Shown: positions 16,079 through 25,336, counted from the first letter of the stretch. The stretch: DNA of 64,000 nucleotides from an uncultured Oceanospirillaceae bacterium (GCA_937136055.1 CAKZOD010000051.1:1-64000), one strand, 5' to 3'. The notes: generated by a model not told the origin, from the letters alone. Numbers and translations: made by a program.

Positions 16079-17083
16079 TTATTTTTTTAGATCGGCAAGG
16101 AGGTCTTTGAGGTACGCTTCACGTTCTTTCCACATACTGATGACTTCATCGCGTGGAATTACACGTACAGGTGAACCTGCTGAATCCATTTTCTTCAGCG
16201 TTTTAGCGTCTTCAAACATTGTTGGAACTCGCTTGGCTAAGTAATCCAGTACTTCAGGGGAAGTGCCTTTAGGTGCCATGATGCCGCGAAAGTTAACACT
16301 GGAGTCATCAATATCAAGGCCTTGCTCTTTAAAGGTTGGAACGTTTGGCAAAAACTTTTCATTACGCTGCAGATCAGCAACGGCTAAGATTTTGACTCTA
16401 TCTTGGTTACGAAATGCATCAGATAAGTTATTAAATCCAGCTTTTACTTGGCCGCCCATCACGCTTTTCATCGCTGGAGTACCACCTTTGTGCGGTACAT
16501 AAGTCAGCTTAAGCCCTGACGCCTTTGCGAGTTGTAAAAAGGCGATGTGATGCCCCACGTATAAGCCCGCACCTGAAAAAGTCACTTTTGCCGGGTTATC
16601 TTTTGCGTAGTCTAATAGATCTTGCAACGTGTTGAATGGACTATCTTTACCAACAATCAAAACCGCAGGGTCAGCCCCCCAGTTGGCTACAGGCTCTAAA
16701 TTGTTGATGTTGTATTTTGTTTTGAAAACAATTGATTGGGCAATAAAGTGGGGCACGTTGTAAGCCGCTAACTCATAGCCATTATTTTTCGCTTTGCTGG
16801 CAAATGCATCCCAGCCAATTTTGCCGCCGGCACCGGGCTTATTTAAGATAACCATAGGCTGGCCTAGGTATTTTTCATTGGCAGCTAGCATTGTCACAAT
16901 ACGTGCTTGGAAATCAGTCGCCCCACCGGGTGAGTATGAAACAACCATGCTCACTGGTCGGTCGGGAAAGGTTTCGGCTGCTGCAATTTGCGGGGCAAGC
17001 GCAGCAACGGATAGAGAAAGCGCGGTGACGGATAACTTCAGTGGACGGTTTTTAAGTAATGTTGTTGTGAGGGATTTTAACAT
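16079..17083 (-). CDS. tctC: Tripartite tricarboxylate transporter, binding protein
   Basis: Periplasmic extracytoplasmic receptor of a TTT (Bug/TctC) system, 334 residues. A signal peptide spans about residues 1-36 with a likely cut before ETFPDRPV, the classic Bug start (PxRPVxxVV). The VSYSPGGATDFQAR, NKPGAGGKIGW and VPHKGGTPAMKSV blocks are the ligand-binding loops. TTT systems bring in carboxylates such as citrate or tartrate and, in some bacteria, aromatic or sulfonated acids, using an ion gradient. It follows tctB and precedes the acylating dehydrogenase, so the imported acid is probably the substrate of the CoA ligase. Confidence 0.92.
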   Translation of the reverse strand: MLKSLTTTLLKNRPLKLSVTALSLSVAALAPQIAAAETFPDRPVSMVVSYSPGGATDFQARIVTMLAANEKYLGQPMVILNKPGAGGKIGWDAFASKAKNNGYELAAYNVPHFIAQSIVFKTKYNINNLEPVANWGADPAVLIVGKDSPFNTLQDLLDYAKDNPAKVTFSGAGLYVGHHIAFLQLAKASGLKLTYVPHKGGTPAMKSVMGGQVKAGFNNLSDAFRNQDRVKILAVADLQRNEKFLPNVPTFKEQGLDIDDSSVNFRGIMAPKGTSPEVLDYLAKRVPTMFEDAKTLKKMDSAGSPVRVIPRDEVISMWKEREAYLKDLLADLKK

Positions 17084-17154
17084 GTGTCACTCCGGGTCCG
17101 AAGACGTTAATTATTGTTGTTGCTTGAGTTATGTGCCTATTGTTTTGTCGATCC

Positions 17155-17652
17155 TTAAATCAATAGAGCCGAGGGTGTTTGCAGTTGCAGTAACACCGAG
17201 AAAACAAGATAAATAACAGAGATAAAAGCCAGCGAGATTAATGCGTTCTTGAGCAAGCTGGCGCTGCGTGGTCTCACTGGTGTGTAGATTACTGTTATAA
17301 AGAAAAAGGTAATTAAAGAGCAAAAGTAGAGCCCTAAAATGTCCGCGAAATAGAGATAAAAGCACAGCAGTAAAAACATCGGAATAAGCTGTACTATTTC
17401 AGGCCAGCGGCCAGGGTTTCCTTCACCGACGATGCCAAAGAACCAGCGCCATAAAAAGCTTGCGGTGGATTTTAAAAGCTTTAAAAGCTGCCCTTCGTTT
17501 ACCAGTAAGATAACTGCAAAAAGGCATAAAAAGTAAGTGATTAAGTTCGGGAAAAAATAAGCTTCTTGACCGTACTCAACATCTAAGCCTAAATTGAGAA
17601 GAACAATGGCTAATACTAAGCCGCCAAGGGCTGTTAATCGTTTCGCTAACAT
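17155..17652 (-). CDS. tctB: Tripartite tricarboxylate transporter, small membrane subunit
   Basis: A 165-residue membrane protein with four predicted transmembrane segments (near residues 8-22, 32-50, 85-125 and 138-160), the expected size and topology of TctB. The family is poorly conserved, so the call leans on position: it lies 2 bp after tctA and 71 bp before tctC on the same strand. It forms the inner-membrane complex with TctA. Confidence 0.85.
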   Translation of the reverse strand: MLAKRLTALGGLVLAIVLLNLGLDVEYGQEAYFFPNLITYFLCLFAVILLVNEGQLLKLLKSTASFLWRWFFGIVGEGNPGRWPEIVQLIPMFLLLCFYLYFADILGLYFCSLITFFFITVIYTPVRPRSASLLKNALISLAFISVIYLVFSVLLQLQTPSALLI

Positions 17653-17654
17653 GA

Positions 17655-19196
17655 TTATTGCCCTCCCGCTGTATTTTGCTCATGGCTTTGTATCAGCGCC
17701 TCTAGCTGCTTTCTCTTAGTTTTTCTCTCAGAGTAAACACTGTAAAAAATAGACAGTAAAACAATAGCTACTAGCGTGATATTAAGTGCACCGCCAAAGA
17801 AGTAAGGCACCATGCCATCGCCAACTTCAGCGATGATTTGACCCTGCAAGAAGTTCGTTTCAGCGATAGGGCCTAAAATAATACCTAGTACTACAGGAGA
17901 AGGGCTAAAGCCAATTTTTGCAGCAAAGAACATAGTGATACCTAAGCCCATCATTACAAAAACATCCGAAAAGCTATTTTGCACACTGTAAGTACCAAAT
18001 ACTGCTAATACTGTGATACCCGCTGCCATATAGTACTCAGGGATATCCATCACAAAACGGCTGTAGCGGCTGATGGCAATACCAAAGATGCACATCAATA
18101 GTTGACCTACTAGGAGTGAATTGATGAAGGTCCAAACGATAGGGCCATTCTCAGTAAATAAAGCTGGGCCTGGGAATAGTCCGTGAATAAGTAAGCCACC
18201 GAGTAAGACCGCAGCAGTAGGGGAGCCTGGAACACTAAGCGTTAATAATGGCACTAGAGATGGGCCAACCATGGCGTTATTAGCCGATTCAGCGGCAATC
18301 ACACCTGCCGGTTCACCTTTACCGAACTTCTCTTTGTTGCGGCTCATCTTTTTAGTTTGGTCATAAGAGACAAGGCCGGCAATCTGCCCACCTGCACCGG
18401 GAATTAGCCCGATAATAGTGCCTATTACACTACCAATCACTAACGCTTTCCAGCGGATAAGAGTCTCTTTTATTGATTGCAAAACACTTTGGCTTTCCAT
18501 CGCGAATTTAGTGACATTCGCAGCATCTTGCTGCCCTGTTAGCATACTGAGCACTTGCGGGATGGCGAACAAGCCCACTAAAGCAGCAATAATATTGATA
18601 CCGCCACCCAGGTGCTCACTGTAGTTAAAGCGCTCTACTCCTAGCACAGGATCGTAGCCAATTGTGGATACCCAAAGACCGACAAAACCTGCGAATAAGC
18701 CCTTTATTACAGAGCCAGAACCGAGTGATCCAATAACCGTTACCCCTAAAATAGCGACCCAAAATAAATGCGAAGGACCAAAGCCTAGCGCCCAATCAGA
18801 CAGAGTCGGGGTAAAAAAGATCAACACTAAAACACCGATTACACCGCCGATGAACGAAGCGATAAAGCAATAGTGTAGAGCAGCAGTTGCTTTGCCTTGC
18901 TTGGCTAGTGGGTTGCCATCAAGTGTGGTTGCTATGTTGGCAGGTGCCCCAGGTATGCTGAGCAGTATCGCACTAACAGCGCCCCCGGCAACTGTCGCGG
19001 TATAGGCTGCGCCAAGTAAGATTAAGCCGGTTGCAGGCTCCATTTGAAAAGTAAAAGGGATCAGCAGAGCAACTGCCATTGTGGGGCTAAGGCCGGGAGT
19101 TGCACCTAGAATAAGGCCGCCAACGGTACCTAATACCAACACTAAAAAGTTAAGTGGTGTGAATACTTCAGGTAAATATTGTAAAAACTCTAACAT
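17655..19196 (-). CDS. tctA: Tripartite tricarboxylate transporter, large membrane subunit
   Basis: A 513-residue multi-spanning permease (about 12 transmembrane segments). Family blocks are plain: GATPGLSPTMAVALLIPFTF, the GAAYTATVAGGAVSAILLSIPGAP motif, GLIPGAGGQIAGLVSYDQ and EAANNA-like AAESANNAMVGPSLVPLLTLSVPGSP in two related halves. It moves the acid delivered by TctC across the inner membrane. It is preceded by a universal stress protein gene, 80 bp upstream, an arrangement seen with other TTT/TRAP operons. Confidence 0.93.
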   Translation of the reverse strand: MLEFLQYLPEVFTPLNFLVLVLGTVGGLILGATPGLSPTMAVALLIPFTFQMEPATGLILLGAAYTATVAGGAVSAILLSIPGAPANIATTLDGNPLAKQGKATAALHYCFIASFIGGVIGVLVLIFFTPTLSDWALGFGPSHLFWVAILGVTVIGSLGSGSVIKGLFAGFVGLWVSTIGYDPVLGVERFNYSEHLGGGINIIAALVGLFAIPQVLSMLTGQQDAANVTKFAMESQSVLQSIKETLIRWKALVIGSVIGTIIGLIPGAGGQIAGLVSYDQTKKMSRNKEKFGKGEPAGVIAAESANNAMVGPSLVPLLTLSVPGSPTAAVLLGGLLIHGLFPGPALFTENGPIVWTFINSLLVGQLLMCIFGIAISRYSRFVMDIPEYYMAAGITVLAVFGTYSVQNSFSDVFVMMGLGITMFFAAKIGFSPSPVVLGIILGPIAETNFLQGQIIAEVGDGMVPYFFGGALNITLVAIVLLSIFYSVYSERKTKRKQLEALIQSHEQNTAGGQ

Positions 19197-19276
19197 TGTT
19201 ACTACCCTCTGCGATTGGTTATTTCCTTTTAATCGCCGTTTGTTATTTTGTATGGGCTTGGCGGTTGTTTTATTTT

Positions 19277-19720
19277 CTATTTCACGATTAAAACACTCAG
19301 TGCTGTTTGGTTGGCGACTTTGCGCGAGATACTACCAATCAGCGCTCCTTCAACTTTGTTTAAGCCTCTCGTTCCCATCACAATTAAGTCTGCGTTAAAT
19401 TGCTCGGCGCTTTTCACAATCATGGGGGCAGGGTCACCCTCGATGATTTTTTGGCTGATGTCTGAGTGACATAAACTCTCTGCTTTTTGCTGTGCCTTTT
19501 GCATAATTTCACGGCCAACATCACCCAGTGCATTGGCGCGAATTGTTTTTAAATCATCAGCTTTTAAAAAGCGCTCAAGTTCAGGAGGGATTTTCATGGG
19601 GCGAATCACATGCAAAAGTAATAACTTTGCATTGAATGCTTGCGCTATTTGGGCGGCTTTTTCGACAGCGAGTATTGAAGTATTAGAGCCATCGACAGCG
19701 ACACAGATTTTTTGATACAT
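19277..19720 (-). CDS. Universal stress protein (UspA family)
   Basis: A 147-residue alpha/beta protein beginning MYQKICVAVDGSNTSILAVEKA and ending with the ATP-binding loop GTRGLNKVEGALIGSISRKV (G-2x-G-9x-G-S/T type), so it probably belongs to the nucleotide-binding Usp class. It is the first gene of the TTT operon; the analogous TeaD protein regulates a TRAP transporter by binding ATP, so control of transport activity is a reasonable inference. Transcription probably starts at the promoter at 19781-19808 with an operator-like palindrome over the start region. Confidence 0.9.
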   Translation of the reverse strand: MYQKICVAVDGSNTSILAVEKAAQIAQAFNAKLLLLHVIRPMKIPPELERFLKADDLKTIRANALGDVGREIMQKAQQKAESLCHSDISQKIIEGDPAPMIVKSAEQFNADLIVMGTRGLNKVEGALIGSISRKVANQTALSVLIVK

Positions 19721-19757
19721 AGCGTGTCCTTATTTTGTGGTGATTTAAAAATAAACA

Positions 19758-19777
19758 TAACTCATATGTATGACCTA
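19758..19777. promoter_or_regulatory. Operator-like palindrome before the usp-tct operon
   Basis: TAACTCA (19758-19764), six bases, TGACCTA (19771-19777). The left half and the spacing are identical to the perfect palindrome at 15995-16014; the right half differs at two positions. It lies between the predicted -10 and the usp gene. Confidence 0.55.
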
Positions 19778-19780
19778 CAT

Positions 19781-19808
19781 GATGTATCGAAATATTGATC
19801 GATGTCAA
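19781..19808 (-). promoter_or_regulatory. Predicted promoter of the usp-tct operon
   Basis: On the minus strand a perfect -35 TTGACA (19803-19808) is followed after 16 bp by TACATC (19781-19786), a modest -10. The operator-like site lies three bases further downstream, over the likely start site. Confidence 0.45.
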
Positions 19809-20169
19809 GTATAAAAATTAGACAGCAAGGGCAAAGGGCGGAGCAAAAAGAAGAAAAGGGAGAGCAATGGCAGGAAGCAAAAGAATGTGCTCAATAGAGC
19901 TTGCCTATGCTCTATGGGATTAAACTACTTAGTAAATAGTGCTTTGAACTAGATAAATCGCTCATTTATTTTGAAAAAAAAAGAGGTCGATATTTTAATA
20001 AAGTGATTTTGAATTACATTCATATCAGCGATTGATGGCACCCAAATTTTGGGAAACGCGGATTAAATCTCAAAATATCGTAATGATGGATACACTGTTA
20101 CGAAAACCCTAGAGGTAAAATGGAAGTTATATTTTCTTAATATCAGTTTTTAACTTCAGCGATCTAAAA
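19809..20169. other. Divergent intergenic region
   Basis: No gene is seen between the usp promoter and the cytochrome gene. It is AT-rich with no clear palindrome; a promoter for the plus-strand cytochrome gene should lie here, but I cannot place it with confidence. Confidence 0.3.
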
Positions 20170-23100
20170 ATGAATTATATCAATGCTTTTTTTCACACTC
20201 TGTTAATAACCTTATTGCTTGCGATGGCGAGTATTAGTTTTGCTCAAAGTACTGTTTCCCCTTCTTTTATTGCTTTTGAATCAGCCCCTGTCAGGCCGAT
20301 TGCACGCGCAGGAAAGCTATTATTGGTGACTAATACTCCCGATAATGTGTTGGAGGTGTTTAAAATAAACAGCAAAGGTATGCTTAAAGCTCAAGCATCA
20401 ATCCCTGTTGGCATGGAGCCTGTTGCAGTCGCCATTAGGCAATCTAAAAAAGGGCCTGAAGCATGGGTTGTTAATCACCTTTCTGATTCTATCAGCATCA
20501 TCGACCTCTCTCGTCGACCCTATCGAATCAAGCGAACCCTTTTAGTAGGTGATGAACCTCGAGATATTGTGTTTGCGAAAGATAAAGCGTTTATCACAAC
20601 AGCCCACCGAGGCCAGCATAGAATAGATCCTTCTATTGCAGGAGTAGTAGGAGCAGGTGATCCAAAACTATATACAGCGAGTACTCCACGAGCTGATATT
20701 TGGGTGTTTAAGGGGAGTAATCAAGGGCGCGAGTTTGGAGGAAAGCCGGAAAAAATTATCGAACTATATGGTGATACTCCTCGTGCACTAACTGTCAGTA
20801 ATGATGGAAACAGCGTTTATGCTGCTATTTTAAACTCAGGCAATCAAACAACGGCTATTACAGAAAGCGCGCTATGTAATGGCTTTGACGATTACGGCAT
20901 AGCTGAGCTCTGGCTGGGCACTGAACCGTGCCAGATGATGGATAAAATAAGTTCTCCAAACGGAATGAAAGGTGCAAAAATTCCGGGGGGAAGACCTGGG
21001 CCAGGCAAAAACAAACAAGGAGAATACCAACCTTGGACGGGGATAATTGTAAAGTTTGACAAAAAGAGTGGTCAGTGGCGTGATGCAAAAGGTCGTAATT
21101 ACTCCAACGCAGTTAGGTTTACTTTACCTGATCGTGATGTCTTTGCTATTAATGCAAATAATTTGCAGCAAACAAAAGCGTACTCACATGTAGGAACGAC
21201 ACTGTTTAACATGGCTGTGAATCCAGTTAACGGTAATATTTATGTATCGAATACTGATGCTCAAAATCATATTCGTTTTGAAGGCAGCGGTGATTTTGGA
21301 GGTTCTACCGTAAAAGGTAATATTGCTCGCTCTCAAATTAGTGTTATAAACCGGCGTACAGGCAAAGTGCAAGCACGTCATTTAAACCGCCATATAGATT
21401 ATGAAAAACGTCCAGCACCTGCTTCTGTAAAAAAACACACGATCGCGCAGCCAACCCAAATGAGCGTTAGTAAAGACGGTAAAACTTTGTATGTTATCGC
21501 CTTAGGCTCTGGCAAAGTGGCCGTGTATAACACCGCAGATTTAGAAGATAATAGACAGTGGTTAAATAATGGACAAGGGTTTGATCCGGCTCAAGCGAGT
21601 AAGCGCCATATCAAAGTTGCAAATGGTCCAATGGGTTTATTATTAAACGAATCCAATAATAATATGTATGTTCTTAGTCGTTACAATAACGCGATTAATG
21701 TGGTTGAGCTTGGCAGCGGAATTACTCGCCAAACACTTTCTATGTTTAACCCTGAGCCTCAGAAAGTAAAGTCTGGCAGGCCCATGTTGTATGATGCAAA
21801 CTATTCATCTTCCAATGGGGAATCCTCTTGCGCCAGCTGTCATATTTTTGGTGATATGGATCAGTTAGCATGGAACCTAGGGAATCCTGATGCCCCTAAT
21901 ACTCGTAACCCACAACCATTTCCAACGTTGAAATTTAGCCAGCTAGAATGCGAGTTCGGTACCATTTTTAATCAAGGCTGTCAGATTAGCAAATTGATCA
22001 ATGGCAACGGTGATTTACAAACCTTTGCTTCAATGAAGGGGCCGATGACTACGCAGACAATGCGCGGCATGAACTATCAGGGGAATATGCACTGGCGGGG
22101 AGATAGATCAAATGGTTACTTTGGTATAGATAGCGCCCAACGGTTAGATGAAAAGCGTTCATTTAAAAACTTTATTGTTGCATTTGAAGGGCTACAAGGG
22201 ATGGACATAGATCTTCCTGAAAGTGTAAACAGCCCTAATAAATCTGCTAAAGTGCTACAGTTAGAAAAAGATATAGATCGCTTTGCAGATTTCATGCTCT
22301 CTGTTCAACTCCCTCCAAATCCTATTCGAAACTTAGACAACAGCTTAAATACCAATGCACAAATAGGTAAGGCCTTTTTCCATGGTGAACGACTAGCGGT
22401 TGGTTTACCTCCCGAGAAAGATAGACCTAATTGGTGGCCTAATATGGGCCCGGGAACGACGGGAGTTAATTGTAATGGCTGTCATGAGCATGACCCTGCT
22501 AAGGGGTTTTATGGAGCTAATGGCACAGTGAGTCATGGTGGTGAGTTACAAGTTTTCAAAACACCACACTTTCGCAATTTATACCAAAAAGTAGGGATGT
22601 TTGGGATGCCTGATCACTTTGGCTACAGGCCTACGTTAACGAGTAAACATCAAGGGGAGCAAATTCGAGGATTTGGCTTTCTTCATGATGGTGCGACAGA
22701 TCTTTTGTTTAATTTTTTGGGTGGGCGAGTGTTTGATAATGGAGATATTAGCTGCGCAGATGAAGGTTTAGCGAAAGAACACGGTTGTGATTATGGCCAA
22801 AAACACATTGGCATCCCTAACGATAAAGTGCGTCAAGGGCTAGTAGAGTACCTAATGGCATTTGATTCGGATTTAGCGCCTATAGTTGGTCAACAAATCA
22901 CACTGAATAAAGCAAACAACAAGCATGGTGTTAAAGCTAGGCTATCACTTTTAGAGCAGCGTGCAGATACAACCTTCGTGTCAAAAACATTAGGAGGAAA
23001 GGTTAACGAATGTGATCTAACAGTGCGAGGAGTAGTAGCAGGTAAATCCCGAGGTTATTTGTATGATGCAGCATCAAAACGCTATCGCTCTGATATTAAA

Positions 23101-23250
23101 AAGCAACGACGCTTGAGTCCAAAGGCGATTCGATCATTAGCCGTTAGCAAAAACAATAGCTTAACGTTTACCTGTGTTCCTCCCGGGTCCGGCACTAGGA
23201 TAGCACTAGATCGCGATTTAGACGGGGTTTTAAATGGTGATAGGCGTTAA
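20170..23250 (+). CDS. Secreted beta-propeller dihaem c-type cytochrome
   Basis: A 1026-residue periplasmic protein. A signal peptide ends near residue 25 (SISFA/QS). Residues ~40-520 contain YVTN/Lactonase-like propeller repeats (LLVTNTPDNVLEVF, AWVVNHLSDSISIIDL, NIYVSNTD). Two haem c sites follow: CASCH at 554-558 and CNGCH at 768-772, with several Met-rich stretches that could give axial ligands, as in cytochrome c peroxidase/MauG-type domains. The C-terminus ends DRDLDGVLNGD, a calcium-loop-like pattern. It probably oxidises or transfers electrons from an unknown periplasmic substrate. It is monocistronic, divergent from the usp operon and followed by an AraC-type gene. Domain calls are good, function unknown. 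Confidence 0.8.
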   Translation: MNYINAFFHTLLITLLLAMASISFAQSTVSPSFIAFESAPVRPIARAGKLLLVTNTPDNVLEVFKINSKGMLKAQASIPVGMEPVAVAIRQSKKGPEAWVVNHLSDSISIIDLSRRPYRIKRTLLVGDEPRDIVFAKDKAFITTAHRGQHRIDPSIAGVVGAGDPKLYTASTPRADIWVFKGSNQGREFGGKPEKIIELYGDTPRALTVSNDGNSVYAAILNSGNQTTAITESALCNGFDDYGIAELWLGTEPCQMMDKISSPNGMKGAKIPGGRPGPGKNKQGEYQPWTGIIVKFDKKSGQWRDAKGRNYSNAVRFTLPDRDVFAINANNLQQTKAYSHVGTTLFNMAVNPVNGNIYVSNTDAQNHIRFEGSGDFGGSTVKGNIARSQISVINRRTGKVQARHLNRHIDYEKRPAPASVKKHTIAQPTQMSVSKDGKTLYVIALGSGKVAVYNTADLEDNRQWLNNGQGFDPAQASKRHIKVANGPMGLLLNESNNNMYVLSRYNNAINVVELGSGITRQTLSMFNPEPQKVKSGRPMLYDANYSSSNGESSCASCHIFGDMDQLAWNLGNPDAPNTRNPQPFPTLKFSQLECEFGTIFNQGCQISKLINGNGDLQTFASMKGPMTTQTMRGMNYQGNMHWRGDRSNGYFGIDSAQRLDEKRSFKNFIVAFEGLQGMDIDLPESVNSPNKSAKVLQLEKDIDRFADFMLSVQLPPNPIRNLDNSLNTNAQIGKAFFHGERLAVGLPPEKDRPNWWPNMGPGTTGVNCNGCHEHDPAKGFYGANGTVSHGGELQVFKTPHFRNLYQKVGMFGMPDHFGYRPTLTSKHQGEQIRGFGFLHDGATDLLFNFLGGRVFDNGDISCADEGLAKEHGCDYGQKHIGIPNDKVRQGLVEYLMAFDSDLAPIVGQQITLNKANNKHGVKARLSLLEQRADTTFVSKTLGGKVNECDLTVRGVVAGKSRGYLYDAASKRYRSDIKKQRRLSPKAIRSLAVSKNNSLTFTCVPPGSGTRIALDRDLDGVLNGDRR

Positions 23251-23333
23251 TATCTAGGGAAATAGCGAATAAGCTTCTAATCGTCTTTAGGGCAGGTTTA
23301 AAAGTTTTTATGAGGGTGTATCTAAATGTTGAG

Positions 23334-23352
23334 AGCGACTAATACTGTCGCT
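23334..23352 (+). terminator. Hairpin downstream of the cytochrome gene
   Basis: AGCGAC (23334-23339) pairs with GTCGCT (23347-23352) around a seven-base loop, 84 bp after the cytochrome stop. No U-run, so only a possible transcript end. Confidence 0.3.
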
Positions 23353-23505
23353 AAAACAACGGTGATACCCGCATATAGGGCCTGCTCTTTCATCTTCTAA
23401 GGAGAGTGTTTAGGGGGGGCATAATAACTTGCATTATGAGCATGCTTGACAATATATACACTTTTTGAGAGCCTTTTCACGATTATATCTAGTGGATAAA
23501 ACCTA

Positions 23506-24426
23506 GTGAACAAGGGAAGTACAGAGAAGCAAGTATTTAATCTCGCCCCAGAAGATTATTTGACTCAAGCCCTATCGAGTTCGTGGCAAGCACGTTTTGA
23601 TAAAATTCTAACCTATATAGTCAATCATATATCAGAGCAAATAAACTGGGATCAATTAGCGCAAGAGTGCGCAATCTCTCCAAGCCATTTCCACTACATG
23701 TTTCGTATTGTATTAAATGAATCCCCAGGCCAGTATTTACGCCGAATGCGCCTTAAAGTTGCATGCCACTATTTAGTTGCCTATCCTAAAATGCCTGTTA
23801 TCGATATTGCAGTGGATGTCGGTTTTTCAACGTCACAAGCATTGGCAAAAGTATTAAAAAGAGATTTAGGCGTAACAGCGTCGGCTATTCGAGCTGCTAG
23901 TTATTTGGGGGATGATGGGAAGTTATCAGATATTTATATGCGCTTAGCGGCGCCAAATGACGCTGAAAAGTATTCTTTGGAAGGGAAATTAGCCAAAGAA
24001 ATACCGATGCAGATATCCTCTGAGCCCGAACAATATTTTTATACTAAACCCTGCTTCGGTAGCGATTTACATTCTACTGCCAAAAAATGGAAATCCATGG
24101 CCCCTGCTAGTGCTGCGGATTTGTGTATGATTACCCATTCACAAGACATAGACAATAACTATCACGAAACTGAATTCAAGCTAGGGTACGAAGCTGAAAA
24201 TCTATCTGCAAATTACTCAATTGCTGCAATGAAATTTTTGAGCTGTCAGGTGAAAATTTCAAGTGAGTCGGGATATTTTACTGCCTGGCATTCGCTTTAT
24301 CAGTATATGCTTAGACACAATTTGCAATGGCAGGACAACGCGATAGTTATCGAAAGAATACATAATCCCCGATCTATTTTTTCTCGCACGATGGATATGA
24401 CACTCAGTGTTTCACTGAGTGATTAA
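23506..24426 (+). CDS. AraC-family regulator with GyrI-like effector domain
   Basis: A 306-residue transcription factor with the DNA-binding domain first: two helix-turn-helix motifs in residues ~35-135 (INWDQLAQECAISPSHFHYMF and MPVIDIAVDVGFSTSQALAKVLKRDLG), followed by a GyrI/Rob-type C-terminal effector domain (~160-306). That order is typical of Rob-like drug or metabolite sensors. The start is GTG at 23506. Its target is unknown; the neighbours are the cytochrome gene upstream and a convergent GntR gene. The last codons form a perfect hairpin. Confidence 0.85.
   Translation: MNKGSTEKQVFNLAPEDYLTQALSSSWQARFDKILTYIVNHISEQINWDQLAQECAISPSHFHYMFRIVLNESPGQYLRRMRLKVACHYLVAYPKMPVIDIAVDVGFSTSQALAKVLKRDLGVTASAIRAASYLGDDGKLSDIYMRLAAPNDAEKYSLEGKLAKEIPMQISSEPEQYFYTKPCFGSDLHSTAKKWKSMAPASAADLCMITHSQDIDNNYHETEFKLGYEAENLSANYSIAAMKFLSCQVKISSESGYFTAWHSLYQYMLRHNLQWQDNAIVIERIHNPRSIFSRTMDMTLSVSLSD
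24401..24421. terminator. Hairpin overlapping the AraC gene's stop
   Basis: CACTCAGTG (24401-24409), TTT, CACTGAGTG (24413-24421): a perfect 9-bp stem inside the last codons, reaching to the base before the TAA. It lies between two convergent genes and may end transcripts of either; the U-run is short (ACTTT). Confidence 0.55.
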
Positions 24427-24484
24427 ACTTTGCCAACGTTCAATGCCCTTGTTTGCGCACCACTTCCCCTTTTCTTTAGAATAA

Positions 24485-25201
24485 TTAGCGGATTTTAGTT
24501 TTATAACTAAATTTATCGGCGCGACCTATAGTGGTGCGATATTCGATCATTTTATCATTGCGGCTAAAAGTGTTACGGGTGAGCACTACAACAGGTGAGC
24601 TCGCATCAATCTCTAAGGCATCAGCGGTATAATCATCTGCGCTATCGGCGGTGAGGGTTTCCTCTGCGCTGATAACAGGCACGCCATATTTTTCAACCAC
24701 CATTGCATACATCAAATCGGGGATATGAACATCGCCCTTTTCCAGCCCTGGCAAAATCTCAGGGCACCACCAACAATGCTCGATCAGGATGGGTTGCTCT
24801 TCAATATAGCCTCTGCGCTGTATGTAAAGGAGCTCGCGCTCAGGAGGGTAAGAGAGAGCTTTGGATATATGCGTGGGTGCCACCTTTAAAGAAAGCTCGA
24901 CGGTTTCTTTGTGAATTCTGACACCTTGGCCGCTGGCATCCCCATAAGAGAAAAAACGGAATAAACTGTTATTAAAGTCAATCGAGGAGACATAAGTTCC
25001 CTTTCCTTGATGACGAAATAAGCGTTTCTCGTTGACCAAATTATCTATCGCTTTTTTAACAGTGCCTTGGCTAACATCGAGTTGGTTTGCTAATTGAGGT
25101 TCAGAGGCAATTAAGTCCCCAGGGACTAACTGGCCACTGTCTATTTTTTCTAAAATGTGTTGTTCAACACGTTTATAGAGTGGAAGATGTTGCTGGCTCA
25201 T
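24485..25201 (-). CDS. GntR-family regulator (HutC/UTRA type)
   Basis: A 238-residue regulator with an N-terminal winged helix (residues ~5-70: ILEKIDSGQLVPGDLIASEPQLANQLDVSQGTVKKAIDNLVNEKRLFRHQGKGTYV, the family pattern) and a C-terminal UTRA ligand domain (~95-235). It is divergent from the trans-3-hydroxyproline dehydratase gene and shares its promoter region, which holds a 10-bp inverted repeat, so it is the likely repressor of that module. The inducer is probably a hydroxyproline or its product, by inference. Confidence 0.87.
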   Translation of the reverse strand: MSQQHLPLYKRVEQHILEKIDSGQLVPGDLIASEPQLANQLDVSQGTVKKAIDNLVNEKRLFRHQGKGTYVSSIDFNNSLFRFFSYGDASGQGVRIHKETVELSLKVAPTHISKALSYPPERELLYIQRRGYIEEQPILIEHCWWCPEILPGLEKGDVHIPDLMYAMVVEKYGVPVISAEETLTADSADDYTADALEIDASSPVVVLTRNTFSRNDKMIEYRTTIGRADKFSYKTKIR

Positions 25202-25297
25202 TACAAGTCCTACAGATATGACTGAGATAGATGAGTGAAAATATACGCGAATACTTGTTAGCTATCAATGCTAGTAAACTTATGCTCTTATTAATAA

Positions 25298-25336
25298 TCT
25301 ATGATTTTTAGTGCTATTTGTATTTTAAATCATAGA
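25298..25336. promoter_or_regulatory. Inverted repeat in the GntR/dehydratase divergent promoter
   Basis: TCTATGATTT (25298-25307) and AAATCATAGA (25327-25336) are perfectly complementary, 19 bp apart. It sits centrally between the two divergent start codons. It is a candidate operator for the GntR protein, although arms this far apart could also be two half sites. Confidence 0.5.
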
